Assembly (NCBI GenBank): GCA_039026235.1
Contig: JBCCMQ010000001.1
Coordinates: forward strand, 682,001 to 746,000
Direction: 5' to 3'
DNA from: JBCCMQ01 sp039026235
Lineage (GTDB): Bacteria > Pseudomonadota > Alphaproteobacteria > Rhodobacterales > Rhodobacteraceae
DNA length: 64,000 nt
Shown here: positions 1-8,181 of the stretch, in pieces
How positions within the stretch are numbered: position 1 is the stretch's first letter
Layout: each line of letters begins with the position of its first letter
Notes under the pieces: generated by a model
What the model saw: only the letters and a program-made list of their open reading frames with translations
Told to the model about the DNA's origin: nothing
The model's database searches: none
Position numbers and translations under genes: made by a program

Positions 1-1306
1 GTTTGGCGCGGGCGGTGTAAATCGCATAGCGCTCTTTCCGGTTGCGCCGCCCACCATGCGCATCCACGGGCGGGAACAGACCGAAATTGACGTTCATCGG
101 TTGAAAGGTCTTGGCGTCCGCGCCGCCGGTAATGTGATTGACCAGTGCGCCCATGGCGGTTTCCGGCGGTGGCGGAGCGATTGAGGCGCCGCAGATGTCC
201 ACCGCCGCCAGCCGCCCGGCCAAGAGCCCCATGGCCGCGCTTTCCACATAGCCTTCGACGCCGGTGATCTGACCGGCAAAGCGCAAATGCGGCATCCGTC
301 GTAGCCGCAGTTGATTGTCAATCAGGGTTGGCGCATTCATGAATGTGTTTCGGTGGATGCCGCCAAGTCGCGCAAACACTGCATTTTGAAGGCCGGGAAT
401 CATACGAAAAACAGCAGTTTGTGCACCGTACTTCATCTTGGTCTGAAAGCCGACTATGTTGTAGAGCGTGCCAAGTGCATTGTCCCGGCGCAGCTGGACC
501 ACCGCATACGGTTTCTTTTCCGGCGCGTGCGGGTTTGTCAGGCCCACGGGCTTCATGGGGCCAAATCGCAGGGTTTCCCGGCCCCGCTCGGCCATAACCT
601 CGATTGGCAAACAGCCATCAAAGTAGCCTGCGGTCTCACCTTCGCGGAACGCCGTTTTTTCAGCCGCAAGAAGCGCGTCTATAAAGCGCTCATACTGGTC
701 CCGGTCCAATGGGCAGTTCAGGTAAGCGGTGCGTTCTTCATGGGTGTGGCCCTTGTCATAGCGCGATTGGGCCCAAGCGTGGGACATATCGATGCTGTCG
801 GCATGAACAATGGGGGCTATGGCATCGAAAAAGGCCAGGGCGTCCTGATCGGTGGCCTGTGCGATTGCTGCGCCAAGGGCCGGTGAGGTCAAAGGCCCGG
901 TGGCGAAAATCCAGCGACCGTCTTTCGGAAGCGCGGTTATCTCCGCATCCCGAACGCGAATGCGCGGGTGCGCTCGAATGCGTGCCGTGACTGCGGCGGA
1001 AAACGCGTCGCGGTCGACGGCAAGCGCACCGCCGGCGGGCAGGGCATGGGCATCGGCCATTTCCATGATCAGCCCACCTGCCGCGCGCATTTCCCAGTGG
1101 AGAAGGCCGACGGCATTCTGTTCGTCGTCGTCCGACCGAAACGAGTTTGAGCACACCATCTCGGCAAGATCGCCGGTCTGATGGGCGAAGGTGCCGACCG
1201 TTGGCCGCATCTCATGCAGGACAACGTCGACGCCCATCCGGGCAGCCTGCCACGCAGCCTCGGATCCGGCGAGACCGCCGCCCACGATATTGATTTCCCG
1301 GGTCAT
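1..1306 (-). CDS. trmFO: Methylenetetrahydrofolate-tRNA-(uracil-5-)-methyltransferase TrmFO (3' end cut by window)
   Basis: The reading frame opens with ATG at 1306 and stays open to base 2, giving about 435 residues; the family is usually 440-460, so only a short C-terminal tail is missing. The N-terminus has a Rossmann FAD motif, GGGLAGSEA at residues 9-17. The conserved cysteine contexts CSNSFRS (about residue 52) and FDGCLPIE (about residue 205) are the two cysteine motifs of this folate- and FAD-dependent enzyme, which makes ribothymidine at position 54 of tRNA. It lies downstream of gyrA and a VOC gene on the same strand, 45 bases after the latter. Confidence 0.93.
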   Translation of the reverse strand, partial: MTREINIVGGGLAGSEAAWQAARMGVDVVLHEMRPTVGTFAHQTGDLAEMVCSNSFRSDDDEQNAVGLLHWEMRAAGGLIMEMADAHALPAGGALAVDRDAFSAAVTARIRAHPRIRVRDAEITALPKDGRWIFATGPLTSPALGAAIAQATDQDALAFFDAIAPIVHADSIDMSHAWAQSRYDKGHTHEERTAYLNCPLDRDQYERFIDALLAAEKTAFREGETAGYFDGCLPIEVMAERGRETLRFGPMKPVGLTNPHAPEKKPYAVVQLRRDNALGTLYNIVGFQTKMKYGAQTAVFRMIPGLQNAVFARLGGIHRNTFMNAPTLIDNQLRLRRMPHLRFAGQITGVEGYVESAAMGLLAGRLAAVDICGASIAPPPPETAMGALVNHITGGADAKTFQPMNVNFGLFPPVDAHGGRRNRKERYAIYTARAK

Positions 1307-1351
1307 TCTGTCCCGTCTAGCGCCTCGGCGGCCTGTTGGCCAGTGATGGCC

Positions 1352-1750
1352 TTATGCCCGCTCGATCAGATCCCACCGGTTGCCGTACAGGTCCTGAAAT
1401 ACGGCCACCTTTCCATAACTTTCCTGGCGCGGGCTTTCTTCGAAATGGACATCCATGGCGACCATCTTAGCGTACTGGCTGTCGAAATCGTTGGTGTAGA
1501 GGAAAAAGCCAACGCGCGTACCTGCGTGTTTTCCAACGAAATCCGCCTGATCCCCGACGGCTTTGGCGACCAAGAGTTGGGTGCCGCCCGCATCGCCAAG
1601 GCCCAGCCGCACCCATCTTTTTCCGCCGCCCTGATCCGTGTCCTCGATCAGTGAGAAGCCCAGCACGCGGCAGAACCAGTCAACCGCCTGATCATAGTCG
1701 CGCGCCAGATAGGTGATCAGCGCAAGGCGGTTATTCGGTCGCCTCGCCAC
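1352..1750 (-). CDS. VOC (glyoxalase/bleomycin-resistance fold) family protein
   Basis: A 132-residue protein of the vicinal-oxygen-chelate type: one pair of beta-alpha-beta-beta-beta units, with the typical start RLALITYLARDYDQAVDWF, the phrase DTDQGGGKRWVRL and the end QDLYGNRWDLIE. Members are metal-dependent lyases, dioxygenases or binding proteins; the substrate cannot be read from sequence. The chosen start is GTG at 1750 because an AGAGGAC stretch lies a few bases upstream and homologous proteins begin just before the first beta strand. A longer frame to ATG 1852 would run deep inside gyrA. The gene overlaps the 3' end of gyrA by 20 bases, so it is probably co-transcribed. Confidence 0.8.
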   Translation of the reverse strand: MARRPNNRLALITYLARDYDQAVDWFCRVLGFSLIEDTDQGGGKRWVRLGLGDAGGTQLLVAKAVGDQADFVGKHAGTRVGFFLYTNDFDSQYAKMVAMDVHFEESPRQESYGKVAVFQDLYGNRWDLIERA

Positions 1751-4496
1751 CGGTGTCCTCTGTGTCTTCTGCGTCCTCGGCACCGGCCTGCTCGGCGATC
1801 CAGGCGACGCTGGCGACCTCTTCGCCTTCGCCGGTGTTGAAAACCCTGACACCGCCGGCGCTGCGCGACCGGAAAGAGATTCCGTCGACGGGCACCCGGA
1901 TAGACTGACCGGTTGTCGTGGCGAGCATGATCTGGTCGTCCATCTCTACGGGAAAGCTCGCGACCAACTGGCCGCCACGCATGGCCTTGTCGATGGCGGC
2001 GACACCCTGGCCACCTCTTCCACGGACCGGATAGTCATGGCTGGACGACAGCTTGCCCTGACCACCGGACGTGATGGTCAGAATAAGATCTTCGGCCGCC
2101 GACATCTGCGCATAGCGCTCTGGCGTCACATTGCCGATTTCGACCGGTTCTTCGTCTGCATCGACCTCACCGTCATCGGTCAGACCGGCAACGGCCCGGC
2201 GCATTTTAAGGTATGCGGCGCGTTCGCCCGGCGTGGCTTCGAAATGGCGGATCACCGCCATCGAGACAACGCCGTCTCCATCGGCTAGGCGAATGCCCCT
2301 GACCCCGGTGCTGTCGCGCCCCTTGAAGACCCGGACATCGGTCGTGCGAAACCGGATTGCGCGCCCCAGGGCGGTCACCAGCATCACGTCGTCGTCTTCC
2401 GATGCGATCCGCGCATTCACAAGCTTTACGGTTTCGTCGGGCAGTTTCATCGCGATCTTGCCGTTGCGCATCACGTTCGTGAAATCCGACAAAGCGTTTC
2501 GGCGCACGTCGCCCGCACTGGTGGCAAATACGATCTGCAGCTGATCCCATTCCTCTTCATCGCGGTCGACTGGCATGATCGCCGCGATCGACACACCGGA
2601 CGGAATAGGCAGGATGTTGACCACCGCTTTGCCTTTGGCCGTACGTCCGCCCTGGGGCAGGCGCCAGGTCTTAAGCTTGTATACCATCCCATCGGTCGTA
2701 AAGAACAAGAGCGGCGTGTGCGTATTGGCGACGAAAAGCGTGGTCACCACGTCTTCGTCCTTGGTCGACATGCCCGCCAGACCCTTGCCGCCACGCCTTT
2801 GCGCGCGGAATTCATCAAGTGCCGTGCGCTTGATGTATCCGCCAGCGGTGACCGTTACGACCATGTCTTCGCGCTCGATCAGGTCCTCGTCTTCCATGTC
2901 GCCGGACCATTCGACGATCTCGGTCCGGCGTGGCACTGCAAACTGATCGCGCACTTCGGTCAACTCGTTGGAAATGATCCCAAGAATTCTGTCCCGGGAT
3001 CGCAGAATTTCAAGAAGTTCCAGTATCTTGTCGGCCAGCTCTTTCAGTTCGTCGGTGACCTCTTTCACGCCAAGCTGGGTCAGTCGCTGAAGACGCAGAT
3101 CCAGAATTGCGCGGGCCTGCGTTTCGCTGAGGTAGTAGGTGCCGTCATCGTTGATCTTATGGGTTGGGTCGTCGATCAGGCGAATGTAGTCGGCGATATC
3201 TTCAGCCGGCCAGCGGCGCTCCATGAGACGCTCGCGCGCCTCTGCCGCATCGGCAGATGACCTGATCGTGGCGACCACCTCGTCAACGTTCGAAACTGCA
3301 ACCGCAAGACCGCAGAGGATGTGGCTGCGCTCGCGTGCCTTTCGAAGCTCGAACGCCGTGCGCCGCGCGACCACCTCTTCCCGGAAATCGATGAAGGCCG
3401 TCAGAAACTGGCGCAGGGTCAATTGCTCTGGCCGTCCGCCGTTCAGCGCCAGCATGTTGCACCCGAAGGACGTCTGCAAAGGGGAGAACCGGAACAGCTG
3501 GTTCAAGACCACATCCGGCGTTGCGTCCCGTTTCAACTCGATCACCACGCGCACGCCAACGCGGTCCGTTTCGTCCTGGATATGCGCAATCCCCTCAAGA
3601 CGTTTCTCACGGACCAGATCGGCGATCTTTTCCACCATAGACGCTTTGTTCACCTGATAGGGGATTTCATCGACGATGATCGCATAGCGGTCCTTGCGGA
3701 TTTCCTCAATCCGCGTCTTGGCGCGAATGATGACGCTACCGCGCCCTTCGACATAGGCACGCCGTGCCCCCGAACGCCCCAGAATGACCCCACCCGTGGG
3801 AAAATCCGGGGCGGGGACGTATTCCATAAGCGCCTCGGACGACAGATCGGGATCCTTGATCAGCGCGAGCGTTGCGTCGACAACTTCACCCAGGTTGTGC
3901 GGCGGGATGTTGGTGGCCATACCCACGGCGATACCGCCGGCGCCATTGACCAGCATGTTGGGAAATTTTGCCGGCAGAACCGTCGGTTCGCGGTCCTTGC
4001 CGTCATAGTTGTCCTGAAAATCGACCGTGTCCTTTTCGATATCGGCCAAAAGCGCCGCCGCTGGTTTATCCATGCGCACTTCGGTGTACCGCATTGCCGC
4101 TGCGTTATCGCCGTCCATCGAGCCAAAGTTGCCCTGACCGTCGAGCAAGGGCAGCGACATGGAAAAGGGCTGGGCCATCCGCACCAGCGCCTCGTAAATC
4201 GCGCTGTCGCCATGAGGGTGGTATTTCCCCATGACGTCCCCGACGGGACGCGCAGACTTCCTGTAGGACTTGTCGTGAGAATTTCCGGTCTCGTGCATCG
4301 AATACAGAATGCGCCGGTGCACAGGCTTTAGGCCATCGCGCAAATCGGGGATTGCGCGGCTGACAATGACGCTCATCGCGTAGTCGAGATACGACGTGCG
4401 CATTTCGTCGGCGATGGATACCGTGGGACCGGAATGATCCGGCCTGTCCGGGCCGTTTTCGTCTGTTATTTCAGGGGGTTCAGGCGTGTCGCTCAA
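1731..4496 (-). CDS. gyrA: DNA gyrase subunit A
   Basis: A 921-residue type II topoisomerase A subunit. The active-site tyrosine is Tyr137 in AMRYTEV. The quinolone-resistance region reads HPHGDSAIYEALVRMAQ, with Ser98 and Glu102 at the positions of E. coli Ser83 and Asp87. The GyrA box QRRGGKG in the C-terminal DNA-wrapping domain separates gyrase from topoisomerase IV ParC. GyrA forms an A2B2 complex with GyrB, which is not in this window, and introduces negative supercoils in the cytoplasm. ATG at 4496 follows a non-coding stretch shared with the divergent usg gene. The N-terminal 25 residues are acidic and poorly conserved, as is common. Confidence 0.98.
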   Translation of the reverse strand: MSDTPEPPEITDENGPDRPDHSGPTVSIADEMRTSYLDYAMSVIVSRAIPDLRDGLKPVHRRILYSMHETGNSHDKSYRKSARPVGDVMGKYHPHGDSAIYEALVRMAQPFSMSLPLLDGQGNFGSMDGDNAAAMRYTEVRMDKPAAALLADIEKDTVDFQDNYDGKDREPTVLPAKFPNMLVNGAGGIAVGMATNIPPHNLGEVVDATLALIKDPDLSSEALMEYVPAPDFPTGGVILGRSGARRAYVEGRGSVIIRAKTRIEEIRKDRYAIIVDEIPYQVNKASMVEKIADLVREKRLEGIAHIQDETDRVGVRVVIELKRDATPDVVLNQLFRFSPLQTSFGCNMLALNGGRPEQLTLRQFLTAFIDFREEVVARRTAFELRKARERSHILCGLAVAVSNVDEVVATIRSSADAAEARERLMERRWPAEDIADYIRLIDDPTHKINDDGTYYLSETQARAILDLRLQRLTQLGVKEVTDELKELADKILELLEILRSRDRILGIISNELTEVRDQFAVPRRTEIVEWSGDMEDEDLIEREDMVVTVTAGGYIKRTALDEFRAQRRGGKGLAGMSTKDEDVVTTLFVANTHTPLLFFTTDGMVYKLKTWRLPQGGRTAKGKAVVNILPIPSGVSIAAIMPVDRDEEEWDQLQIVFATSAGDVRRNALSDFTNVMRNGKIAMKLPDETVKLVNARIASEDDDVMLVTALGRAIRFRTTDVRVFKGRDSTGVRGIRLADGDGVVSMAVIRHFEATPGERAAYLKMRRAVAGLTDDGEVDADEEPVEIGNVTPERYAQMSAAEDLILTITSGGQGKLSSSHDYPVRGRGGQGVAAIDKAMRGGQLVASFPVEMDDQIMLATTTGQSIRVPVDGISFRSRSAGGVRVFNTGEGEEVASVAWIAEQAGAEDAEDTEDTGGEATE

Positions 4497-4690
4497 CTCA
4501 ATATCCGCCTTTCCGGCGTCGGTCTAGATTTTGTTGTTTTAACTATATCAGCGCCTGCATGTTGCGTGCAAGCAATGCTTCTTTGTTGGTCAGCAGCCAC
4601 CGGCGCGATGTGATAACACACTGGATTTATTGATTTGTTAGCCGTTATCGGTCACCATTGCACAATCATAGGCAACCCATAGAGGTGCAG

Positions 4691-4954
4691 ATGCAAGAAA
4701 CCGAGCTGATGCTAAGGGGATACGGGCTGACGACGGCGGAATTTTTCTACCGTATGCCGGACTATCAAAGCGTGCTGAACACCTTTGTCTGGCAGGACTA
4801 CGATCTGGCGCCCGACTATCCCAAGCTTTTCGATTTTATTGCGTTCTGGCAGAAAGATATCGAAGGCCCTCTTCACTCTGTGCGGTTCACCCATCGCAAG
4901 CTGATTGGACCGGGTGAGTGGCGCAATGTCGTGGGTGAGGTCAACCTGCACTAA
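4691..4954 (+). CDS. usg: Usg family protein
   Basis: An 87-residue protein matching the alphaproteobacterial Usg family: GYGLTTAEFFYRMPDY, then WQDYDLAPDYP, then FWQKDIEGPLHSVR and a final IGPGEW. The family was named from its position near asd genes; its molecular role is not established. ATG 4691 is preferred over the in-frame TTG 4658 because AGAGG sits five bases upstream. It is transcribed away from gyrA and overlaps the 3' end of dsbB tail to tail by 14 bases. Confidence 0.88.
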   Translation: MQETELMLRGYGLTTAEFFYRMPDYQSVLNTFVWQDYDLAPDYPKLFDFIAFWQKDIEGPLHSVRFTHRKLIGPGEWRNVVGEVNLH

Positions 4955-5411
4955 GACGCCGGCGCAAGGCGACCGCCCACAGCACCGCGAGGCCGATGGA
5001 AAAAAGGGCGTTCCAGCTCGCCATGGACACGCCCATGAACGCCCAGGCGACCTCGTCGCACATAATGACGCCGGTCGGTCCGTCGGTAGACAAAAGATCG
5101 GCGCCGCCCATTTGGGTGAGGTCCATGCCGCCGCCGGCACAGCCCGCGGGACCTGGCCACCACGCATTTTCCACACCTGTATGATAAATTCCGATGCCCG
5201 CGGTCGTGATGGCTGACAGGAAGCCAGCGACCATCAATAGAACCCAAGGCAGGACCAGCAGCGCCGCACCCGCCGCAACCGCTGTGGCATGGGGCCACCT
5301 TTGCCAAAGGCAAAGCTGGCACGGAAGATATCCCAGGGCCTGAAAGACAAAGGCCCCGATCAACAGCAGGGCCGACCCCGCGGCCGCTGCAAGGGCAAGC
5401 CGCACACCCAT
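4941..5411 (-). CDS. dsbB: Disulfide bond formation protein B
   Basis: A 156-residue inner-membrane protein with four hydrophobic segments. The first periplasmic loop carries the redox pair Cys31-Gln-Leu-Cys34 followed by WQRWPH, and the second loop carries Cys91 (PAGCAGGG) and Cys118 (IMCDEV), the pair that exchanges with DsbA. DsbB reoxidises DsbA and passes electrons to quinones. ATG 5411 overlaps the stop of the upstream gene by one base (TGATG), which points to translational coupling. It ends inside the convergent usg gene. Confidence 0.92.
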   Translation of the reverse strand: MGVRLALAAAAGSALLLIGAFVFQALGYLPCQLCLWQRWPHATAVAAGAALLVLPWVLLMVAGFLSAITTAGIGIYHTGVENAWWPGPAGCAGGGMDLTQMGGADLLSTDGPTGVIMCDEVAWAFMGVSMASWNALFSIGLAVLWAVALRRRLSAG

Positions 5412-5989
5412 CAGAGAACCCGCAACAGATAAAAGCCGCCGAAGAGCAAAACCACGAAGAGGGTAAACATCAGACCCAGGCGTCTTTCGATGAAGCTCCG
5501 GATCGGCGGGCCGAACTTCCACAAAAGTCCGGCAACGATGAAAAAACGAAGGCCGCGCGCCACGATGGACGACATGATGAAGACCGGCAAGGAAAGTCCG
5601 GTCCAGCCCGACATAATGGTGATCACCTTGTAGGGGAAGGGCGTGACCCCCGCGATGAGCACGGCCCAGGCGCCCCATTCGTTGAAGCGCGCATTAAATT
5701 CGGCCACCGCATCGCCTTTGCCATAGAAATCAAAGATCGGCTGACCCAGCTGCTCAAAGAGGACCGCACCGAGAAAATATCCGAAAAGCCCCCCCAGAAC
5801 CGATGCGAACAGGCACACGGCTGCGATGCGAAAGGTGTGGGTCGGGCGGGCGATGATCATGGGGATCATCAGCACATCGGGCGGAATTGGAAAGAACGAG
5901 CTTTCCGCAAAGGACACCGCCGCCAGCACCCACATCGCATGCCGGTGCCCGGCCATCCGGATTGTCCAGTCGTAAAGTGCGCGGATCAT
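5411..5989 (-). CDS. DedA/YqaA-type membrane protein
   Basis: A 192-residue polytopic membrane protein of the SNARE-associated/DedA superfamily, closest in feel to the YqaA branch: FAESSFFPIPPDVLMIP near residue 30 and GVTPFPYKVITIMSGW near residue 115 are the two conserved re-entrant-loop motifs. DedA proteins are linked to lipid flipping and membrane homeostasis; a specific role here is inference. It forms a two-gene unit with dsbB through a one-base stop/start overlap. Its start lies about 105 bases from tRNA-Leu, which is on the opposite strand. Confidence 0.85.
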   Translation of the reverse strand: MIRALYDWTIRMAGHRHAMWVLAAVSFAESSFFPIPPDVLMIPMIIARPTHTFRIAAVCLFASVLGGLFGYFLGAVLFEQLGQPIFDFYGKGDAVAEFNARFNEWGAWAVLIAGVTPFPYKVITIMSGWTGLSLPVFIMSSIVARGLRFFIVAGLLWKFGPPIRSFIERRLGLMFTLFVVLLFGGFYLLRVL

Positions 5990-6094
5990 TGTCTGCCCGA
6001 TGTCTGCTTACGGAACTTCTGGCTTGACCGGTCGGGACGGTCAAGGGGTGGGCCGATTGACGCCGCCGTACAAGCTGGATAGACGGAGTGTTGG

Positions 6095-6180
6095 GCCCAA
6101 GTGGCGGAATGGTAGACGCAGGGGATTCAAAATCCCCCGCCTTCACGGGCGTGAGAGTTCGAGTCTCTCCTTGGGCACCA
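6095..6180 (+). tRNA. tRNA-Leu (anticodon CAA)
   Basis: An 86-base gene. The acceptor stem is GCCCAAG (6095-6101) with CTTGGGC (6170-6176), followed by A and an encoded CCA. The anticodon stem GGGGA/TCCCC closes a seven-base loop TTCAAAA, giving anticodon CAA at 6128-6130. A long variable arm (about 6138-6151) marks it as a class II tRNA, and the T arm carries GTTCGAGTC. Its 3' end appears to have been used as an integration target by the island that follows. Confidence 0.97.
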
Positions 6181-6182
6181 AA
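6173..6182 (+). repeat. Candidate attL core (tRNA-Leu 3' end)
   Basis: The ten bases GGGCACCAAA span the last eight bases of tRNA-Leu including CCA, plus two bases. An identical copy in the same orientation lies at 9731-9740, beyond the integrase fragment. The upstream flanks are only loosely similar (TCTCCTT against CCTCATC). This fits the short direct repeats left by tyrosine-recombinase integration at tRNA genes, but ten bases is short, so the call is tentative. Confidence 0.4.
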
Positions 6183-6211
6183 TAAACTCCAAGTATATTA
6201 TTATATTAAAA

Positions 6212-6249
6212 GGGTTAGCGGGGAACGCTGTTTCCGACCCACCTTTTTT
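6212..6249 (+). terminator. Possible rho-independent terminator after tRNA-Leu
   Basis: GGGT (6212-6215) and ACCC (6237-6240) enclose an inner stem GGAAC/GTTTCC around a GCT loop. Six T residues follow at 6244-6249. The other strand also has T-rich sequence after the stem, so it may work in both directions. It lies inside the inferred island and would stop tRNA-Leu read-through. Confidence 0.4.
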
Positions 6250-6525
6250 AAAACCTTTAGAGTCGCTATTGAGTTGGTGGTCGCAACTTTGTGGCGTGGT
6301 CCGTGCGCACGGCATTGGCGACTAAGACGCTGCACTCTCTCTGTAAGTTGGCTGCCGCAGCGAATGGCCGTTTTGAGCCCTTTCTGACCGATGCTGCGCG
6401 GTGCATGAATGTCTGGTTGTTTGGGAGGTGGGGTACTCATCTTCATCGAACCACGGCGAACGGTGGTCTTAGGTTTCCTTTACCAGTCATGGATAGCAGC
6501 TGTTCCGCACCTGCGCGGATGTTTC
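6250..6525. other. Island sequence with no recognisable gene
   Basis: About 275 bases between the possible terminator and the first usable start codon. The plus strand has an open frame from 6409, but its translation before Met at 6526 is low-complexity hydrophobic and lacks a ribosome-binding site. No family was recognised on either strand. Confidence 0.4.
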
Positions 6526-6921
6526 ATGCAACACAGTTTTACTGACTTCCTCAGGCATGGTGGTAATGGCCAGTACGTTTTTGCACGGCGCGATGGCCAC
6601 ATCGTTGGTCGCCGTCTGGGATTGTCACTCAAATCGACGTTCCCAAACTATTCTGCTTTGAGGGCCGATTTCAGCGAACGCCTCGACCAGTTGATTTCCG
6701 AAAACACCCGGATGCTTCTGAATGCGCTCACCCCACCCGACACGGTTCTAACTGTCACTGAATCTGATCTGCGGGATGTGTCGGACACGAAGGCCGAGGC
6801 ACTCGAGGCATGGGACGTGTGTCTTGAGAGCATTTTCAGCCAATACCAGAACCACCAGCAGCGATTGCGGCCACTTCGAATGGCGATGGAAGAACGGCTG
6901 CTGCGTGCCTTCGCAGGCTGA
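6526..6921 (+). CDS. Hypothetical protein in island
   Basis: A 131-residue frame starting MQHSFTDFLRHGGNGQYVF and ending LRMAMEERLLRAFAG. It is mostly helical and charged, with no motif I recognise. The frame opens further upstream, but ATG 6526 is the first reasonable start; no strong ribosome-binding site is visible. At its 3' end the sequence continues in another frame as the MuF-like fragment (LRRLINQLRQEDLG), so this may be the N-terminal part of one longer phage-type gene broken by a frameshift near 6905-6920, or an unrelated ORF joined by recombination. Function unknown. Confidence 0.35.
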   Translation: MQHSFTDFLRHGGNGQYVFARRDGHIVGRRLGLSLKSTFPNYSALRADFSERLDQLISENTRMLLNALTPPDTVLTVTESDLRDVSDTKAEALEAWDVCLESIFSQYQNHQQRLRPLRMAMEERLLRAFAG

Positions 6922-7280
6922 TCAACCAGCTCCGGCAAGAAGACCTCGGGATTGTGCAGTACATCTGGCGCTCGCGGGATGATGCCAAAGTTCGTGACAG
7001 CCATGCCGCTTATGATGACCGCGTTTTCCGTTGGGATGATCCGCCGGAAGGTGGGCATCCAGGCGAAGCACACAATTGCCGATGCTATGCCGAACCCGTG
7101 TTCCCCGGCGTCCAGAGCAATGTGTTGCTTGCTGATTTTGCACCCACGGCAGGTGGCGTCCCTGCTCTCGACCCCACTGATGCGATACGTGGCCTACGCG
7201 CTCTGAGTGGTGTTAGCGCGGCGCTCCTTGCGTCCGACGCGCTGCAAGACTGCACGGATGCCGTGCGGGATCGGCGCGTG
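6903..7280 (+). pseudogene. Phage MuF-like head-morphogenesis domain fragment (frameshifted)
   Basis: In the frame of base 6903 the translation reads LINQLRQEDLGIVQYIWRS, then VRDSHAAYDDRVFRWDDPP, then GGHPGEAHNCRCYAEP. The D-x-x-VR-x-SHAA-x-D-x-x-x-F-x-WDDPP...GHPGE...CRC series is the signature end of the phage Mu gpF/SPP1 gp7 minor head protein domain. The frame lacks a credible start, and its natural continuation, the toxin-bearing ORF, is in another frame from about 7270. In related phages one protein carries MuF at the N-terminus and a variable C-terminal toxin, so I read this as the broken N-terminal part of that protein. Confidence 0.65.
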
Positions 7281-8181
7281 GCTTGGGGTGGATGTCACGA
7301 TTGTCGAGGGTCGCTTGGCCGCAACAGCCTATGCCCTCGTGCAGGAAGGGATCAGTAGCGGCGGATACCCCGTTCTACCCAAGAACTCTGAATTTGCTCG
7401 CATCGGCGCAGAGGCAGCAGCGCTCTACGAATTGCTTAACCCCGGCACCATTCTGGACACAGGCATTGGCGGCGATCCCGCGAAACAGCGCGCTTTGCAA
7501 GACTTCATTGGAGCCGCAGGAGAAGCGTTCGCATGCGGGGATTTACAGCTTCAGGAAGGCGAACTGGCACAAGGCTGGATCGAGGTCTTCCCGGAACTGA
7601 CAGAGGATGGGCGCCGTTTGGGCGAACTACCCGGCTTTACACCGGAACGAATCGAGCAGTGGCTTGAAACATATCCCATCGAAGAACTGGGGCTGCCGAA
7701 CAACACCGGCTCCCCCATTCCCGGCGATCCGACCGACAACACCGTTTCAACCCCGATCCCGGAAGAAGCGGGGCCGAGCATTGTAGCGTCGGATCGCACG
7801 CCGGAAGAGTTAGGCGCCTTGTCAAGCGATCCTGCCAGAGGCGGGATCATCGATAAGAAGGGCGAGCAAGAACGCAAAGTTGGACTTGGTGCAGAGCAAG
7901 CTGGACTGATAGCAGGGCCAATTATGAGAGACCCATCAGGCAACGCGGAATTCATTGATGACAAGGGTCAGGCATGGGATGTGAAGGGCTTTCGCAGCGA
8001 TTTCCCCGCCAGTTCTGGAGGTTTTGACGTCGATCAGGATATCGCAAAGGCTGAGCGGGAGTTAGCGGCAGGCCACAATGTAATCATAGATACAGAAAAC
8101 CTGAGCGAAGCTGACCCTGAAGTTCTCAGGAATGCAATTGAACGCCGAGGAATCTCAGACAGGGTGGTGTACTGGCCATGA
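7207..8181 (+). CDS. C-terminal part of a MuF-type polymorphic toxin, nuclease-like tail
   Basis: A 324-residue frame. GTG 7207 follows directly after an in-frame stop, so the annotated start is arbitrary; meaningful sequence begins near 7270 (IGAWLGVDV), where it appears to continue the MuF fragment after a frameshift. Residues 150-200 hold the phage head-protein linker ELPGFTPERIEQWLETYP. The last 79 residues form a separate domain with EFIDDKGQAWDVKG (Glu248, Asp258, Lys260) and the end RRGISDRVVYWP. This resembles the CdiA-CT tRNase/PD-(D/E)XK-like contact toxins; that assignment is by eye. Its stop overlaps the start of the next gene by four bases (ATGA), as in toxin-immunity pairs. Confidence 0.6.
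   Translation: MVLARRSLRPTRCKTARMPCGIGAWLGVDVTIVEGRLAATAYALVQEGISSGGYPVLPKNSEFARIGAEAAALYELLNPGTILDTGIGGDPAKQRALQDFIGAAGEAFACGDLQLQEGELAQGWIEVFPELTEDGRRLGELPGFTPERIEQWLETYPIEELGLPNNTGSPIPGDPTDNTVSTPIPEEAGPSIVASDRTPEELGALSSDPARGGIIDKKGEQERKVGLGAEQAGLIAGPIMRDPSGNAEFIDDKGQAWDVKGFRSDFPASSGGFDVDQDIAKAERELAAGHNVIIDTENLSEADPEVLRNAIERRGISDRVVYWP

Noticed and set aside
94..1181. Several plus- and minus-strand frames overlapping trmFO
   Set aside because: They are shadows; the minus-strand frame from 1306 gives a continuous TrmFO sequence with FAD and cysteine motifs.
4190..4230. Quinolone-resistance change in GyrA (Ser98, Glu102)
   Set aside because: Serine is the susceptible-type residue, and glutamate at the second position occurs naturally in other bacteria, so no resistance claim is made.
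1731..4331. Long plus-strand frames, up to 336 codons, inside gyrA
   Set aside because: Antisense frames in high-GC coding DNA; the gyrA translation is full length and motif-complete.
4497..4690. Looked for a riboswitch or leader in the gyrA-usg divergent region
   Set aside because: Only AT-rich promoter-like sequence; no convincing stem or motif.
6127..6315. Minus-strand frame reading CPRRDSNSHAREGGGFE
   Set aside because: This is a translation of antisense tRNA-Leu, a well-known annotation artefact.
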